Assembly: GCA_021399435.1 (NCBI GenBank)
Contig: JAJTUP010000001.1
Span: forward strand, 1,736,001-1,800,000
Direction: 5' to 3'
From: Diaporthe sp. PMI_573
Taxonomy: Eukaryota > Ascomycota > Sordariomycetes > Diaporthales > Diaporthaceae
DNA: 64,000 nt
Below the pieces are notes generated by a model. That model was not told the origin of the DNA, searched no databases, and was given only the letters and a program-made list of their open reading frames with translations. The position numbers were made by a program, and so were the translations under genes. Shown piece after piece: positions 37,791 through 48,305 of the stretch (position 1 is its first letter; each line of letters begins with the position of its first letter).

Positions 37791-38921
37791 ATGACCATTC
37801 TACACCACCAACCACAGATCACCGATCACCTGGGTCCCGAACGATCAGAGACTCAGACACGTACAATGACAAGTAGTACCTTCACCTGGCGGCGACGCAA
37901 AGTGGCCTGGATTGGCAAGAAACGGCGCCGAACAATAATGTCTGCAGTTCCAAGCTCACAGGCAGTACCCGAATCGGGGTCGGTTGGCGAGGCACACCCT
38001 CCGGAAACTACACTCTGGGGTCCAACTCCACGTGCAAATCTCAGAATGAGGTTGTCTGGTAACCGAGACACAATACCTGGGGGTCCGAACCCACAGCCAA
38101 CTTCCAATTCTGATAGAGACGCTCCACCTCCTCCATATCCCACACCAAACATTTTTTGGAATCCCACTTCTCAGCCTCAACAAAATAGAGAAGAGATTGT
38201 GTCTCTCAAAACTCTTCGTGCCCGGAACCCACCGGCTCCGCCACCTCACGACGACTTGCTCATCCTAGAACCTCCCCCACACAAACCGACGTCTTACGGA
38301 GTCGCTAAGGCCGCCGCCTGTAAGGCTGTTACCGGGGTACTCCGTGCCCTGGACGAGGAGGATCCCAGGATGGTTGCTGCCCGCACTGCCTATGGCATTT
38401 CTGTCGCTGTTTCTACCTCGCGCTCTTACGGTGCCTTCCTTGCCGCGGTTACGGCAGCTGAGAGTGCTGCTCTTCTGGCCATTGAGGACTCCCGCGACAC
38501 AGCCCCTTTTGAGCAGCTCAAAAATCGACAGAGGCTTGCTATTCGTACCGCTGCTAGCACTGCTTTGGCCGCCGATCCTGGCAATTGGGCTACCGGTCCT
38601 TGGCCATCCAACATTCACGACACCCATACCCCAGAGCAGCAGCGATTACCACCACTGCCCGAGCTACCGCCGCTTGCACCGCTCGCACCGCTCGCACCGC
38701 TCCCACCGCTGCCTCCACTGCCGCAGGAGTGGCACGGGCTATTCTGGGGGGGCTGGGCGATCATGACCGGGCAGGCCTTTGCGGTCGGGTACCTGGTGGC
38801 ATGGGCGTTCGGGGAGGGACTAGCCCGACCGCTCCAGGCCGGCACGTTCTGGGCGGTTGTGGTTGGGGCTATCTTCATCCTGGCGTTTGCCGCCCGTGCT
38901 CACCTGTACCAGCACCAGTAA
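37791..38921 (+). CDS. Hypothetical proline-rich membrane protein
   Basis: An intronless 376-codon frame with ATG start; I do not recognise the family. Basic, Arg/Thr-rich N-terminus (~1-55). Disordered Pro-rich middle (~60-175) with PPPYP and APPPHDD. Ala-rich, probably helical segment (~178-260) without strong membrane character. Then a short repeat of P-L-A-P-L and P-P-L-P units (~286-310) encoded by 9-bp DNA repeats. Two C-terminal hydrophobic helices follow (~318-341 and ~352-370), ending HLYQHQ. The length, clean frame through GC-rich and ordinary sequence, and C-terminal helices favour a real gene. Absence of introns and location between two repeat copies suggest a lineage-specific gene. 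A shorter start at the internal Met near codon 26 is possible. Confidence 0.5.
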   Translation: MTILHHQPQITDHLGPERSETQTRTMTSSTFTWRRRKVAWIGKKRRRTIMSAVPSSQAVPESGSVGEAHPPETTLWGPTPRANLRMRLSGNRDTIPGGPNPQPTSNSDRDAPPPPYPTPNIFWNPTSQPQQNREEIVSLKTLRARNPPAPPPHDDLLILEPPPHKPTSYGVAKAAACKAVTGVLRALDEEDPRMVAARTAYGISVAVSTSRSYGAFLAAVTAAESAALLAIEDSRDTAPFEQLKNRQRLAIRTAASTALAADPGNWATGPWPSNIHDTHTPEQQRLPPLPELPPLAPLAPLAPLPPLPPLPQEWHGLFWGGWAIMTGQAFAVGYLVAWAFGEGLARPLQAGTFWAVVVGAIFILAFAARAHLYQHQ

Positions 38922-40688
38922 TAACATCACTGGCAGCCTTTTGAAGGGGCTAGGCCCGGGCTATTTTGGAGGCGATTGTAACCGCGTAAGCGAGGATGAC
39001 ACCTATGCCTTCCTATCAGGGTGGAGTTTCTGGTCGCGATGCTTAACCGAGAAAAAAGACGGTCAAAGAAGTCTTCAAAATCACATACTGTCACTCTGGC
39101 CGGCCTATGGTACCAGGCTCCAAGGCTCGCGAAGGGGCGAGGCTACGGTTGATGAGGGCATGAGATATCTTAGAGGGGAAAAAAGAAAGAAGAAAAAGGA
39201 GACGACGATGAGGAAGCACTACAGTCTCTAGTTATATTCCCTTTCTAATACATTTTCCCATGTTCCCACAGGACACTCATTGTCGTTCCGGCTTAGTAGA
39301 GGAACTCAAAGAACGCAAAGAGTCCATATTCCCTTTCTGCTGTGTATCGGTTCCAAAAAAATATCACTTCAGCTCCGTGGCTGTTGTGTGTTAGCGACGA
39401 CGATGATGGATGAAGACGACGACGCTGATCTTGGCCGTCTGCTGTGCCACCAGCATTACATGCACGATGACCTCTTCCCGGACACCAGGAGCGGATGGAA
39501 ACTTGAAACTACGACAGACATGCCAACACTAATTCCGCATAATGTACGTCGTATGCACGAACTTCCATCCTCCACAAACAACGTCACCGGAGCCAGGTTG
39601 CCTGATGCGGAATTAGACCTCAACGTGATTTTGACTAAATTTAAAGCTCTTGTAGTAGAACTATCAGCCAAGGACATAGGCCCCACCTTCAAGCTGCGGC
39701 TAGACAGCTGAGGCGACGGAGGCTGGATCCGATACTAAGGCCAAGATCTAGATTGTGGTTGTGACACCATCGCGAAAGGTGGATGATAATTAAGAAACAA
39801 GGATCCGCGCTGTTATGGACGAATGAATTGACCACGAGGCTGGAGACATTGGAGGGAAGGAAAGGGCCAGCAACAGTTGCAAAGCTTGAAGATGGATTGG
39901 GTCAAAGATATCCATGTCCCCTGGAAGACAACGAACCATGCCCTAGGATTGCTGCCACTCGCGCACTACCTCTGGGCCCAGCGCCGACAAGTTCTTTATC
40001 AATGAGTCCGATGTAAGCGTTGCTGCTCGCCTACGTAATCTTAAAAGGCGCTTCCCGCCGCCTCCAAGTGAGTAAAGCCAGTCCGAAGAAGGATGTTTGG
40101 CCAGGCTTGGCACTTGCACAGTAACCTATTGTAAAGATCTGAACAAATCAATACAGATACCGGGAAGTCATCTACGTATTGCCAAAATTCGAGGTGCCAA
40201 TTTAGCCCAATTCTTTCTCTATGACTTCAACTGGATTTGGATACCAGAGAATCTCTTTGTGATGGATAGTTGCCTTCTTTCACCCAGGTTCTTCTCCCAG
40301 CTGCGAATCTTACGTGAAGTGGTTTTCTCCACGTCATAAAGACACACCGATCCGTCCCTCTGCGCTTCCAGAGAACCGATTTCAATTGCAATCTCGACAC
40401 AGAATGTTGTAGCAATGATTATTGAACGTGTCCGAACATGAGCTGTACAAAGTTTTCACATCTTTCAGGTCCAATGACGTATAATCGCCCAGTGTCAGCG
40501 CCTGATGAACCCGGAAGGCTGAGTGTCAGGAAGGAGCCTTCGAGCGCGCGGGGCTTCAACTCCCTTGCCCACTTCAGCTGCTTCCTTGGATCTGGAGAGG
40601 AAGTCGCGACCCTCTCTGATCAAGGCACTCAGAATAACAAAATGGAAAACTTCGTGAGGAAGCCCAATTCTGAGAACCTTTCCTCCAG
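38922..40688. other. Intergenic; one small unsupported ORF
   Basis: 1.8 kb. A 102-codon ATG frame at 39403-39711 (acidic start MMDEDDDADLG) is the only candidate, with no recognisable domain and no codon-level support. The region also contains repeat copy B and a short A/G-rich tract at about 39178-39205. Confidence 0.4.
39234..39338. repeat. Dispersed 58-bp repeat, copy B, flanked by 13-bp direct repeats
   Basis: 39271-39328 matches copy A at 36890-36947. The segment holding it (39247-39325) is bracketed by exact ATATTCCCTTTCT repeats at 39234-39246 and 39326-39338. This looks like a target-site duplication or a short tandem duplication around an inserted ~80-bp piece. Confidence 0.7.
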
Positions 40689-40690
40689 GC

Positions 40691-40843
40691 GCACACACAC
40701 TCACACTCGCACTCGCACTCGCACTCAGACACACGCATACACACACGCGCGCGCGCCCATACACACACACACACACACACGCATACACACACGCGCGCGC
40801 GCCCATACACACACACACACACACACACACGCATACACACAAA
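40691..40843. repeat. CA/CG dinucleotide microsatellite
   Basis: Compound array of (CA)n, (CACTCG)n and (CG)n. A block running from gcatacacacacg through gcgcgcgcccat into (ca)n occurs twice in a row. It translates as His-Thr repeats on one strand and Val-Cys repeats on the other, so the frames here are not evidence of a gene. Confidence 0.9.
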
Positions 40844-40899
40844 CAAAAGAGGAGGAAGTAGATGACGATGAGTAAGTACAAGCCTTCCACGTTTGCCCG

Positions 40900-41200
40900 T
40901 CCGGTTCCGTTTGGGATTGCCCTAGAGTTCTTCGACATCTGGAGCCCTTTTTCTCCCAGAACCATCTGCCCGTCCTGTTTTGCAATGCTCCAGGATGCCT
41001 GAAGCCCTTCAAATTCCACATTCTCTTTGTTCTTGTGTTTTCGAATGCTGCAGAATGCGTCACTTTGTTCCCTCTCACATGTGGCCGCCTGGTGTGCTTT
41101 GGCATGCTCCAGATGCATCTCTCTCCTCCATTTTCACATTTTTGAGCTTTGGTGTTTTGAAATTCTCCAGAATGCACCACTTTTGACTCCGGATGCTGTG
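40900..41200. repeat. Degenerate ~60-bp tandem repeat (about five units)
   Basis: Units beginning near 40921, 40981, 41041, 41101 and 41161 share a core of the form nAATGCTcCAGaATGC at the left and nnTGTgTTT at the right, with heavy divergence between units. The period is 59-60 bp. It follows a gtaagta (40872) and precedes another gtaagta (41273), so part of it resembles repeated intron-like sequence. Confidence 0.5.
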
Positions 41201-41369
41201 ACTAATAGATAATAGCGACGATGATAGCAGCGGCGGCGGCGTCGGCGGCCACGGCGACCGTGACCGTGACCAGTAAGTACCATTCTTGCCCTCATACAAT
41301 ACCCCTTCTCTCATGTCTTGGAATTTCCCAGGGGGCATTGCTTTGGAACCCGTAACAGGTGGTTGACAG

Positions 41370-41616
41370 GTACTAGGCACCACGACGACGACGGCGACGG
41401 TGGCGCCGCCGGAGCTGGCCGCGCTCCTGGCTGCCGCCGCCGAGGTGGCCGGAGCGAGGGGTGGCATCCTCGCCACCGCCGCCCAATGCGCCGGCGTCGT
41501 TTGCGGGGTGTCGGTCCTGCTGGACCGCTTCTTCCCGGGCTGGCCCCGGCCGGGCTGGCTCGGCCGGGCATTCGGGCAGCCGCCGCCGCCGCCAGCACCA
41601 GCACCAGCACCAGCAC

Positions 41617-41648
<32 letters not shown>

Positions 41649-41769
41649 CCACCACAGCAGGGCGGTGGCCTGGTGGCGCGGGCGGTCGGGGCTGGGGCCG
41701 CCTGGCTGGAGGAGCGGGCCCAGCCGGGGGCGCCGGCGGTGGTGGAGGAGGAGCAGGAGCAGCAGTAGC
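41370..41769 (+). other. Alanine/proline-rich open frame, possibly an exon
   Basis: An open frame entered through a good acceptor (ttgacag before 41370) and running to a TAG about 130 codons later; it has no ATG of its own. It reads Thr repeats, a hydrophobic Ala-rich stretch (LAALLAAAAEVAG), then ILATAAQCAGVVCGVSVLLD, a Pro/Ala repeat coded by CCAGCA units, and an acidic Gln-rich end. A candidate upstream exon at 41221 (MIAAAAASAATA) does not join in phase. It could be part of a fast-evolving gene, or just GC-rich low-complexity DNA. Confidence 0.25.
41581..41660. repeat. CCAGCA/CAG/CCG microsatellite
   Basis: (CCG)n passing into (CAGCAC)n, then (CAG)n and (CAC)n, inside the GC-rich open frame. 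It would code for Pro-Ala repeats in that frame. Confidence 0.85.
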
Positions 41770-41793
41770 AGCAGCAGCGGCAGCAGTCACTTG

Positions 41794-41850
41794 GTGGTGG
41801 GGGGGGTGTGCGTGTTTTTTGGGGGGGTTTTTTGGGGTTTTTGGGGGGGG
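41794..41850. repeat. G-tract cluster (quadruplex-capable)
   Basis: Four G runs of at least four (about 41798-41806, 41821-41827, 41834-41837, 41843-41850) separated by T-rich loops of roughly 14, 6 and 5 nt. This fits a long-loop G-quadruplex pattern on the plus strand. Confidence 0.6.
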
Positions 41851-44397
41851 ATTGTATATATTAACCTGAGTTAATACATGTGGCCGGCCTGGCCTTGTCT
41901 CTCAGCTTGTCTTCTCGTGCTGTGACTTGGATTGAACTTCTTTCCGAAAACCTTTGTGTGCTTTAGACCTATCACCATTTCTTTTGCGCCCCAGAATGGC
42001 TGCTTGTCGCTCCGATGTGGATTGAACGGAGTGCGGCAACATGGGGCCCAGGAGCTCATTCGCCCTCCAATATGTGAATATAAGCCTAGGTGATCCAGAA
42101 TTTAGAGAATAGAAGCATATTCAATGCGTTCTACGTTTAGCATGCGTGCCATTTAATCATGAGCACATGGACACAAAAACATCATATGCACATCTCCAAC
42201 AATTGGGAGCTCGAGGGCTGCCACAGACACGAAAATGAATGATGAATTTTCAGCCGGCTTCTAACGAAGAGACCCTGAGCCTGATGATTCATAATAATGA
42301 TGGAAGCAAGTAGCCTGTTTATACATTATGTTGTCACTGTTTTGATAAACCAATTTCAAGATGCGCCGAGAACCACGGAAGCTGCACTAGACTATTAAGG
42401 AGATGACATGGTCATAGCCAGATCAGATCAACGATAGATTTTATATCAGAGACAGCTCAGCATGATTACGACAATCTACAAACAAGAGTGCTGTATACTT
42501 TGTGAAAAGAAGATATATACTCGTGAGTTGGGGTCGATTTGAGACTAGAACACTAAACGGCCTTGAAACACTGATTATGGATGGAAAAGGCAGCCGATTT
42601 AACTCATCCTGTCTTGGGTCACACGGCGCATGACGTTATCTTGATATCAATGATGATGGCTGATAAATCCAGACCGCACAAGAATTTGGATCTTGCTGCT
42701 GCTGCTCCCAGCGCTGAGGCTCCTAATGAGCCCACATAAACCTGGAGACCAAGCCAAACACCGCAGCGGCACCAGAATTTTCGTCGTCGCAGTCACTGTC
42801 ATATTTTGTGTCGCCAGTTGTCCCTCTATTTCTCCTTTTCTCCTTGGTCGACGCGGCCTGGCCCGGGCGCAGGCAACTACTAAAACCAAGTCCTGACCGC
42901 AACTAGGAACTGCAGTGGTGACGTTGTTGCGAGGACTGGATTCCTATTCATACAAGTATTATGACTGGATTGTTCCCATGAGCACAAGAGTTGGGTGTCC
43001 TCCTCACCCTGTTGCTGGACCTTGGTCCGGCAGTAACTCCGTTCGACCGACATCCACCACCAGGATATTAAGTAGTGCCAGCTTACATAAGAGGAAGGCT
43101 TTCTGAATGAGTCTTGGGACCTGAAAGTACCAAACTTGGCTGTCTCAACAGGTCTGGGTGGTCAGTAACTAGGGAATATCATCTAGCTCAACACCCGCGC
43201 AGATCATGATGCCAGTCGGCCGAGGCGTTGAACGCGGCTGGCCGTATCGATAGAGGGTGAATAGAGAACAGAAAGCTTGCTTTTAGGATTATATACAGAA
43301 GGATCAGCGTGATGACAGCCTGAATCGACGAGAGAGCATGTTGATGGGCCCATAGCCTTTCCCGCAGCCACATTATATGGGCGTTGTGCACTTGGGTCAG
43401 AAGCTTCAGTGACGGCCAAGTAGCTGAGCAAGAATTGAGAGAATTTTTGTTTGTTCTTCCAAAGATAGGCAAGAAAACGTTTAGGTCTTGTGTGCCTAGA
43501 ATTACACTCTGTGAATCTGCCAGTTGTAGATTGCCTGAGGGCACAGTAGATTGTAGTCTTAAGTTTAGAAGGGACTTTGAGTCTAGCACTAAATAATTTG
43601 GTACAGATTTCACGACTACATGTGATCTGGTCCGTCCAACAGCCAGTGGGACTAGGGCTTTGCAAAGCCTACAGAAAGTAGAGACGATAGCCAACCTGTG
43701 TCTACGGAGCACCACTTCAGCAAGCATTATTTCTGGGTCAGCACCAGCGGAGAATTCTGGTCAACCCAAGCCTTTATGCGTTTCAGAAAAGAAAATTGGT
43801 CATCGCTAATCACTCTAAGGGGTGGGCATTTACTTCCATAGATGTGGCTGGCTTTGCGGCGTGTCAAGGTTGATATCGCAGGACCTGCCATGCCGAGAAA
43901 TCCTCTACTGGCCCTATCAATTGGTAACAGAAGCGAAGACACTCGCGCTGCCAAGCGAAGACCACTCTCAGCTCGATGCTTCCAGGGCCGCCTCATAGAG
44001 AAATCTGTGCAAGATAGTAAAATTTTCAGTGGCGCCCAGACTCGCAGTTAGATTCATGGAGCACTAAACTTGATCATTCTGAAGACTTGTCAATCATATG
44101 ACACGGTATGGATTGTCTCACTACCCGACTCTGGAGCGGGGGTGGACTTCCCAAAGACTCCGACGTCAGCCCTAAGCAATCTTTTAGTTACTTCTTGCCT
44201 CTATCACTATATGAAAAGCAGACGACTGATTCTAAAAGTCTCTGCTCATGATTCATGCCATGGTGATCTGAATTGATCCGATACTTCGATCTATATCTTC
44301 TTCAACTTTGAGTAGCCGCACAAAGGAAACCGGTATTCTGAAGGAGTGGAGATTGACCTGGACGTTCCAATCAGCCCTACAACTGATTTTGACGTGT
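41851..44397. other. Gene-poor region
   Basis: 2.5 kb, fairly AT-rich, with only short frames. A 179-codon minus-strand frame at 43188-43727 has no domain I recognise. No RNA gene or element seen. Confidence 0.45.
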
Positions 44398-45812
44398 CTA
44401 TGAAATCGTCTTGACATCGTTTTCTTCCTCCGTCCATCGCGAATAGTCGATGTAACCGGTGGGTCCTGGCGTGTAGAAAGTCTTCTTGTCGGGCGTTGCC
44501 AAAGGCCAACCGTTCCTCAGTCGCTCCACCAAGTCAGGGTTACTGATGAACTGCCTGCCAAAGACGATGCCGTCGAAATCGCCGTCTCTTATGGGCTGAA
44601 CCCAATTGGTCGCGTCATAACCTCCGCTTGTGAACGCCAAGGTATTTTTCAGGCATTTCCTGAATGGTTTGAGCGAGACCGCCTCGCGTACCTTGTCTTT
44701 GGGAACGCCTCTTGCCATGGCGGCCTCGTATTGCTTAGCCATCCGGGCACTGCCAGATATGAAGAGATCCACAGAAGGGTCTATGAGAGTGACGAATGCC
44801 AGACCCAGTTTGTCGACTCGTTCCAACAACCAAGAGTAGTCTCCAATCGGGTCGCTGTTGCCGATAGGCATGTAGTGGGCGTTGAAAGGGGAGAATCGCA
44901 CCCCGACGCGGTCGGCTCCAATCTCTGCGGTGACGGCTTGGAGCACCTCCAGGGCAAGGCGTGCTCGATTTTCAATTGGGCCAGCATAGTCGTCGTTGCG
45001 AGTGTTGTTGACGTTAGTGTTGATAAATTGTTCAAGCAGGTAGCCGTTTGCCCCTTGCTGAAAGAAGAAGTTAGACATTACTAAGGTCTAATAATGATAG
45101 GTTGATAATGAAGTTAGTTGTGTGGAATATACTCACAATTTCCACGCCGTCAAATCCAGCCTCAATGGCACATTTTGCAGAATGGACGTGATCGGCAATG
45201 GCATCCTCGATGTCTTGCAATGTCATTTGCTGCGGTTCATCAGATCGAGTGGGTCCGTTGGGCGTGAAGATCGAAACGAAATCAAGCTTCGTGGTCGAAG
45301 GCCCGAGGGGTTTGCGGCCCCCCAAGCAAGATGGGACTGAGACTCGGCCGACCTAGATGGAGACTTCTAAGCAATAAAACTCTGACGCGGCCTTCACTGT
45401 TGCGACTCACGTGCCAGATCTGGGCATAGATGAAGCCACCCTTCGCGTGGACGGCATCTGTGACTTTCTTCCACTCCCGGATATGTTCAGGGGAATACAT
45501 TGAGGGAACATTGTAGTAGTTACCACCCTATGTTGTTGCAACGTTAGCCGCAATGATACGGCAGGGGGGTCTTAAGCATCGGGTGAAACTGACCATAACC
45601 GAGGGATGGATTCCCTCTGAAATCAACAAGCCGCCCTTCGTCGCTCGTTGACTGTAATATTCGACAATCATCCCAGAAGGCAGCCCTGCTGGGCATCGCG
45701 CTCTTGTCAGGGGAGACATGACGATGCGATGCTCCAACTGAAGCTTTCCCACACGAATGCCATCCCAATGATTGACTACCTGCTTGGCTTCGTTTGGCTG
45801 ATATTCTCCCAT
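44398..45812 (-). CDS. Old Yellow Enzyme-type NADH:flavin oxidoreductase
   Basis: FMN-dependent ene-reductase of the OYE family, probably cytosolic, reducing activated C=C bonds. Minus-strand exons 45812-45594, 45527-45411, 45352-45137 and 45057-44398 give 403 aa, normal length. FMN-barrel motifs: HRIVMSPLTRARCP (flavin-site Thr), YYSQRATKGGLLISEG, GFIYAQIWHVGRVS, GFDGVEI/QGANGYLLEQF, RVGVRFSPFN, and C-terminal GIVFGRQFISNPDLVERL and YTPGPTGYIDY. In the ligand-binding motif the usual His-x-x-Asn is Gln185-G-A-Asn188, with the proton-donor Tyr190 kept. The Gln codon is the first codon after an intron, but the junction looks unambiguous. Transcribed away from a 16-bp direct repeat in its upstream region. 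Confidence 0.93.
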
Positions 45813-48305
45813 GGTGAAGAAGCAGTTGTCAGTAAGATTGGGAGGTACTCGTCTTGTTTATGTGTATGATATGGCGACTGACATAGGACAGTTCCGGCGG
45901 GATGCCTTTGGTTAACTTATAGGCAATCACAACATCGGCCGGCCCGCCTGCGAATCACAACATTGGACAGTAGCCACCGCTTGTGTTTGTTGGACGACTA
46001 TTGCTCAACGTCCCTGAACCCTTGGAACCCTTGATGTTGATTCTGTTGAGACAGGATCCGCAACGCGAAATCTGATTACTGATACTTAAAGGTAGGACGA
46101 TACCCGTGGACGTCGAACCACTCGCGCAAAGTCTGATTACTGATACTGGTACGAAGAAGAACACATTGAATTATCTCAATGAAATGTACCATCTGTTGAG
46201 ACACTCGTAAGTGCCTCCACAAGTAACTGGCAAGGATGTCTCCTGCTTTGGCCTACTCCGTAGTGGCCTAGGCAACCTAACAAGCCGCACTTTGCTCTCG
46301 GCAGCCTATCAATCGACCACTTCGTGCATTCTACAGTGAGATCGACTAGTAATCAAGCCGAGGCTTCGGAAATAAGTTTTGCACTATAGACAGGCCTCTA
46401 GTAGCGAGAGGAGGGCTGGGCGCGAATTTGTTGATTAATCTTGAACGTGGCTGTGGAGTCTACGCATGACTCTGTCCATAGTTCTGCGGCAGGTCGTCGT
46501 TGGACAACTGTCTTGCGGAATTGCTAGTTCCGAGTGAACGGGAGGAATTTAGCCCACGGGCATTGCCGCGCTAGAGAGAGATTATGTCGCTTTTGCTGTT
46601 GGAAATGATTTCCTGTCGGCACCTGAGTAGGGCAAAAAGTCCTCAGAACCAGAGCAAGTCAGAGCCAACCCCCCTTATGAGACTTACAACGTCAGCTATT
46701 TTCGTGGGACTGGGAAACACCAGCTGCGCGAACGGAAGCAGTTACGTTGTTACAACAGGCGTGAAGGAGATACTGACTTTTTCTTTGAACCTAGCTGGGA
46801 CAATGGGAGAGGCTCGAGGCCATTCCAAAGGGCGTGGTCTCATCAATGTGAACTGAGCCACGTGAAATGTGGAATGACAAAACAACACGTTTCGCCGGGG
46901 GAGGAGGTAATTTAATTGATCTGTTGCAGTCAACATTAGAAAAATGGCATAACCTAGACGAGTACTTTGCCTACATAGTGTCTTGCATAGAAGGAAATGA
47001 TGTCAATTGGAGCTAAATGTCTTCGGGGCATGGCCAGAAAGTAATCTTGCCACGCGCAATATCTATGTAAGTCTGTCAATAGATCTCATATGGTACAGAT
47101 GATTTGACCAGGTGCTCATGTATATGCATGAATTACTGCACAATTCAGAACCAAGATTTGTATATCCGGCTTGAGGACAACTCATGACCAGAATGGACGC
47201 CGAATGTCATGTGACCAAGGTAGGTAAAGAACCAACTCTCCCACCGGTCTCTTCGGATCATATGGTCCGCCACGCTATGCTGATATAATCGAGAGAGGCT
47301 CGCGATGGACCCAGGAGTATGGGAGACCTGGATACCCCAGTCTCAATAGAACCCTTCACGTTGAAGTTAAGCGTAACAACTCAGCAGTGAGGCGGTTCTC
47401 ATCAAGAAAACGAGACCGGACAAGGGGTAGTACGGATAATTCCGAAGCCTGCGCTACAGCGATGAACCCTGTCGAACTGCGGATTGAAGCGGATCTCACG
47501 TCGTTCTCGCACACAAGCCTGATTCCACCGAGGACAAGGTATTTTGCGCCTAAATGCAATTGTGGTCCCTCAACTTGAGAATCGCACAGCTTGACAAGCC
47601 CAGGGGCGTCTCGGGAATCGGACGTGATCCATTTGAGTTTGCGAAGGGCGTATAGTTACCACTTCGTTTCAAGTTTGTCACTGCAGCAATGCCCCATCGC
47701 CGCGTTAACTGGTGAAAAGCTAGTTTTACGCTGTGTCGTCATCATCAGGCATTATTCCCTGGTATTGATGTGGGGACTTGCGAGATGGTCTGAAAAACTC
47801 AGCAGTCAATTGTCGATGCTGACCTCGATGTATCAAGGAATCATTGGTGACTTTCGACTGATTGTTAAGAGTTAACATTAAATCCGGAAAAGTGTCTGGG
47901 TATCTACTAGTCGTCACAAGCCTCTTGCTGGCTTCCGTCCCTGTCGGCATTCCCATAAAATGGCCTCCTCTGCAGAATTCGCCGGCTCCCTGTCCTGTGA
48001 AGATCTCCTCTCGCCTTCGTGTTTTCGGCGCGGAGTTACACTCTCAAGATTCCCATCCCCGCAGTAAAGCCGGTCCTGCGTGGGTTCTCGTTATTAAGTG
48101 GGCCGGGCGGATCTTCGGTAGTGATCCGCGCCGGGTCGTGCATGTGGCGAAATCTCCGGGGTTGCATCGTGTGTTGCGCGGCATCTACGCGGCCATGGGA
48201 TTTGGTAATGCCCTCCCGCTCCATGCCACCCGCCGTTCCGTCCCGGCCCTTAGGTTTCTGTAGAGTTGCACTGGTTCTGTGTTCCCTGTGCAGCAGCTTC
48301 ACTCA
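45813..48305. other. Gene-poor region and OYE promoter
   Basis: 2.5 kb. The first ~350 bp are the OYE promoter with a spaced direct repeat. The rest has no supported frame. Confidence 0.45.
46071..46147. repeat. Spaced 16-bp direct repeat upstream of the OYE gene
   Basis: TCTGATTACTGATACT at 46071-46086 and again at 46132-46147, 61 bp apart, each preceded by a CGCG-A-rich stretch. It lies 259-335 bp before the OYE start codon, so it may be a paired regulatory site or a small duplication. Confidence 0.55.

Noticed and set aside
39403..39711. 102-codon small ORF after repeat copy B
   Set aside because: ATG start exists, but there is no domain, intron or composition evidence; kept only as a note in the intergenic entry.
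40691..40843. Possible CRISPR-like or coding repeat
   Set aside because: It is a dinucleotide microsatellite with no spacer structure, in a eukaryote; His-Thr or Val-Cys translations are artefacts.
41318..41869. 183-codon Gly/Arg/Ser-rich frame
   Set aside because: Alternative reading of the CAG/CCG arrays and G-tracts; the Ala/Pro frame is more protein-like and even that is weak.
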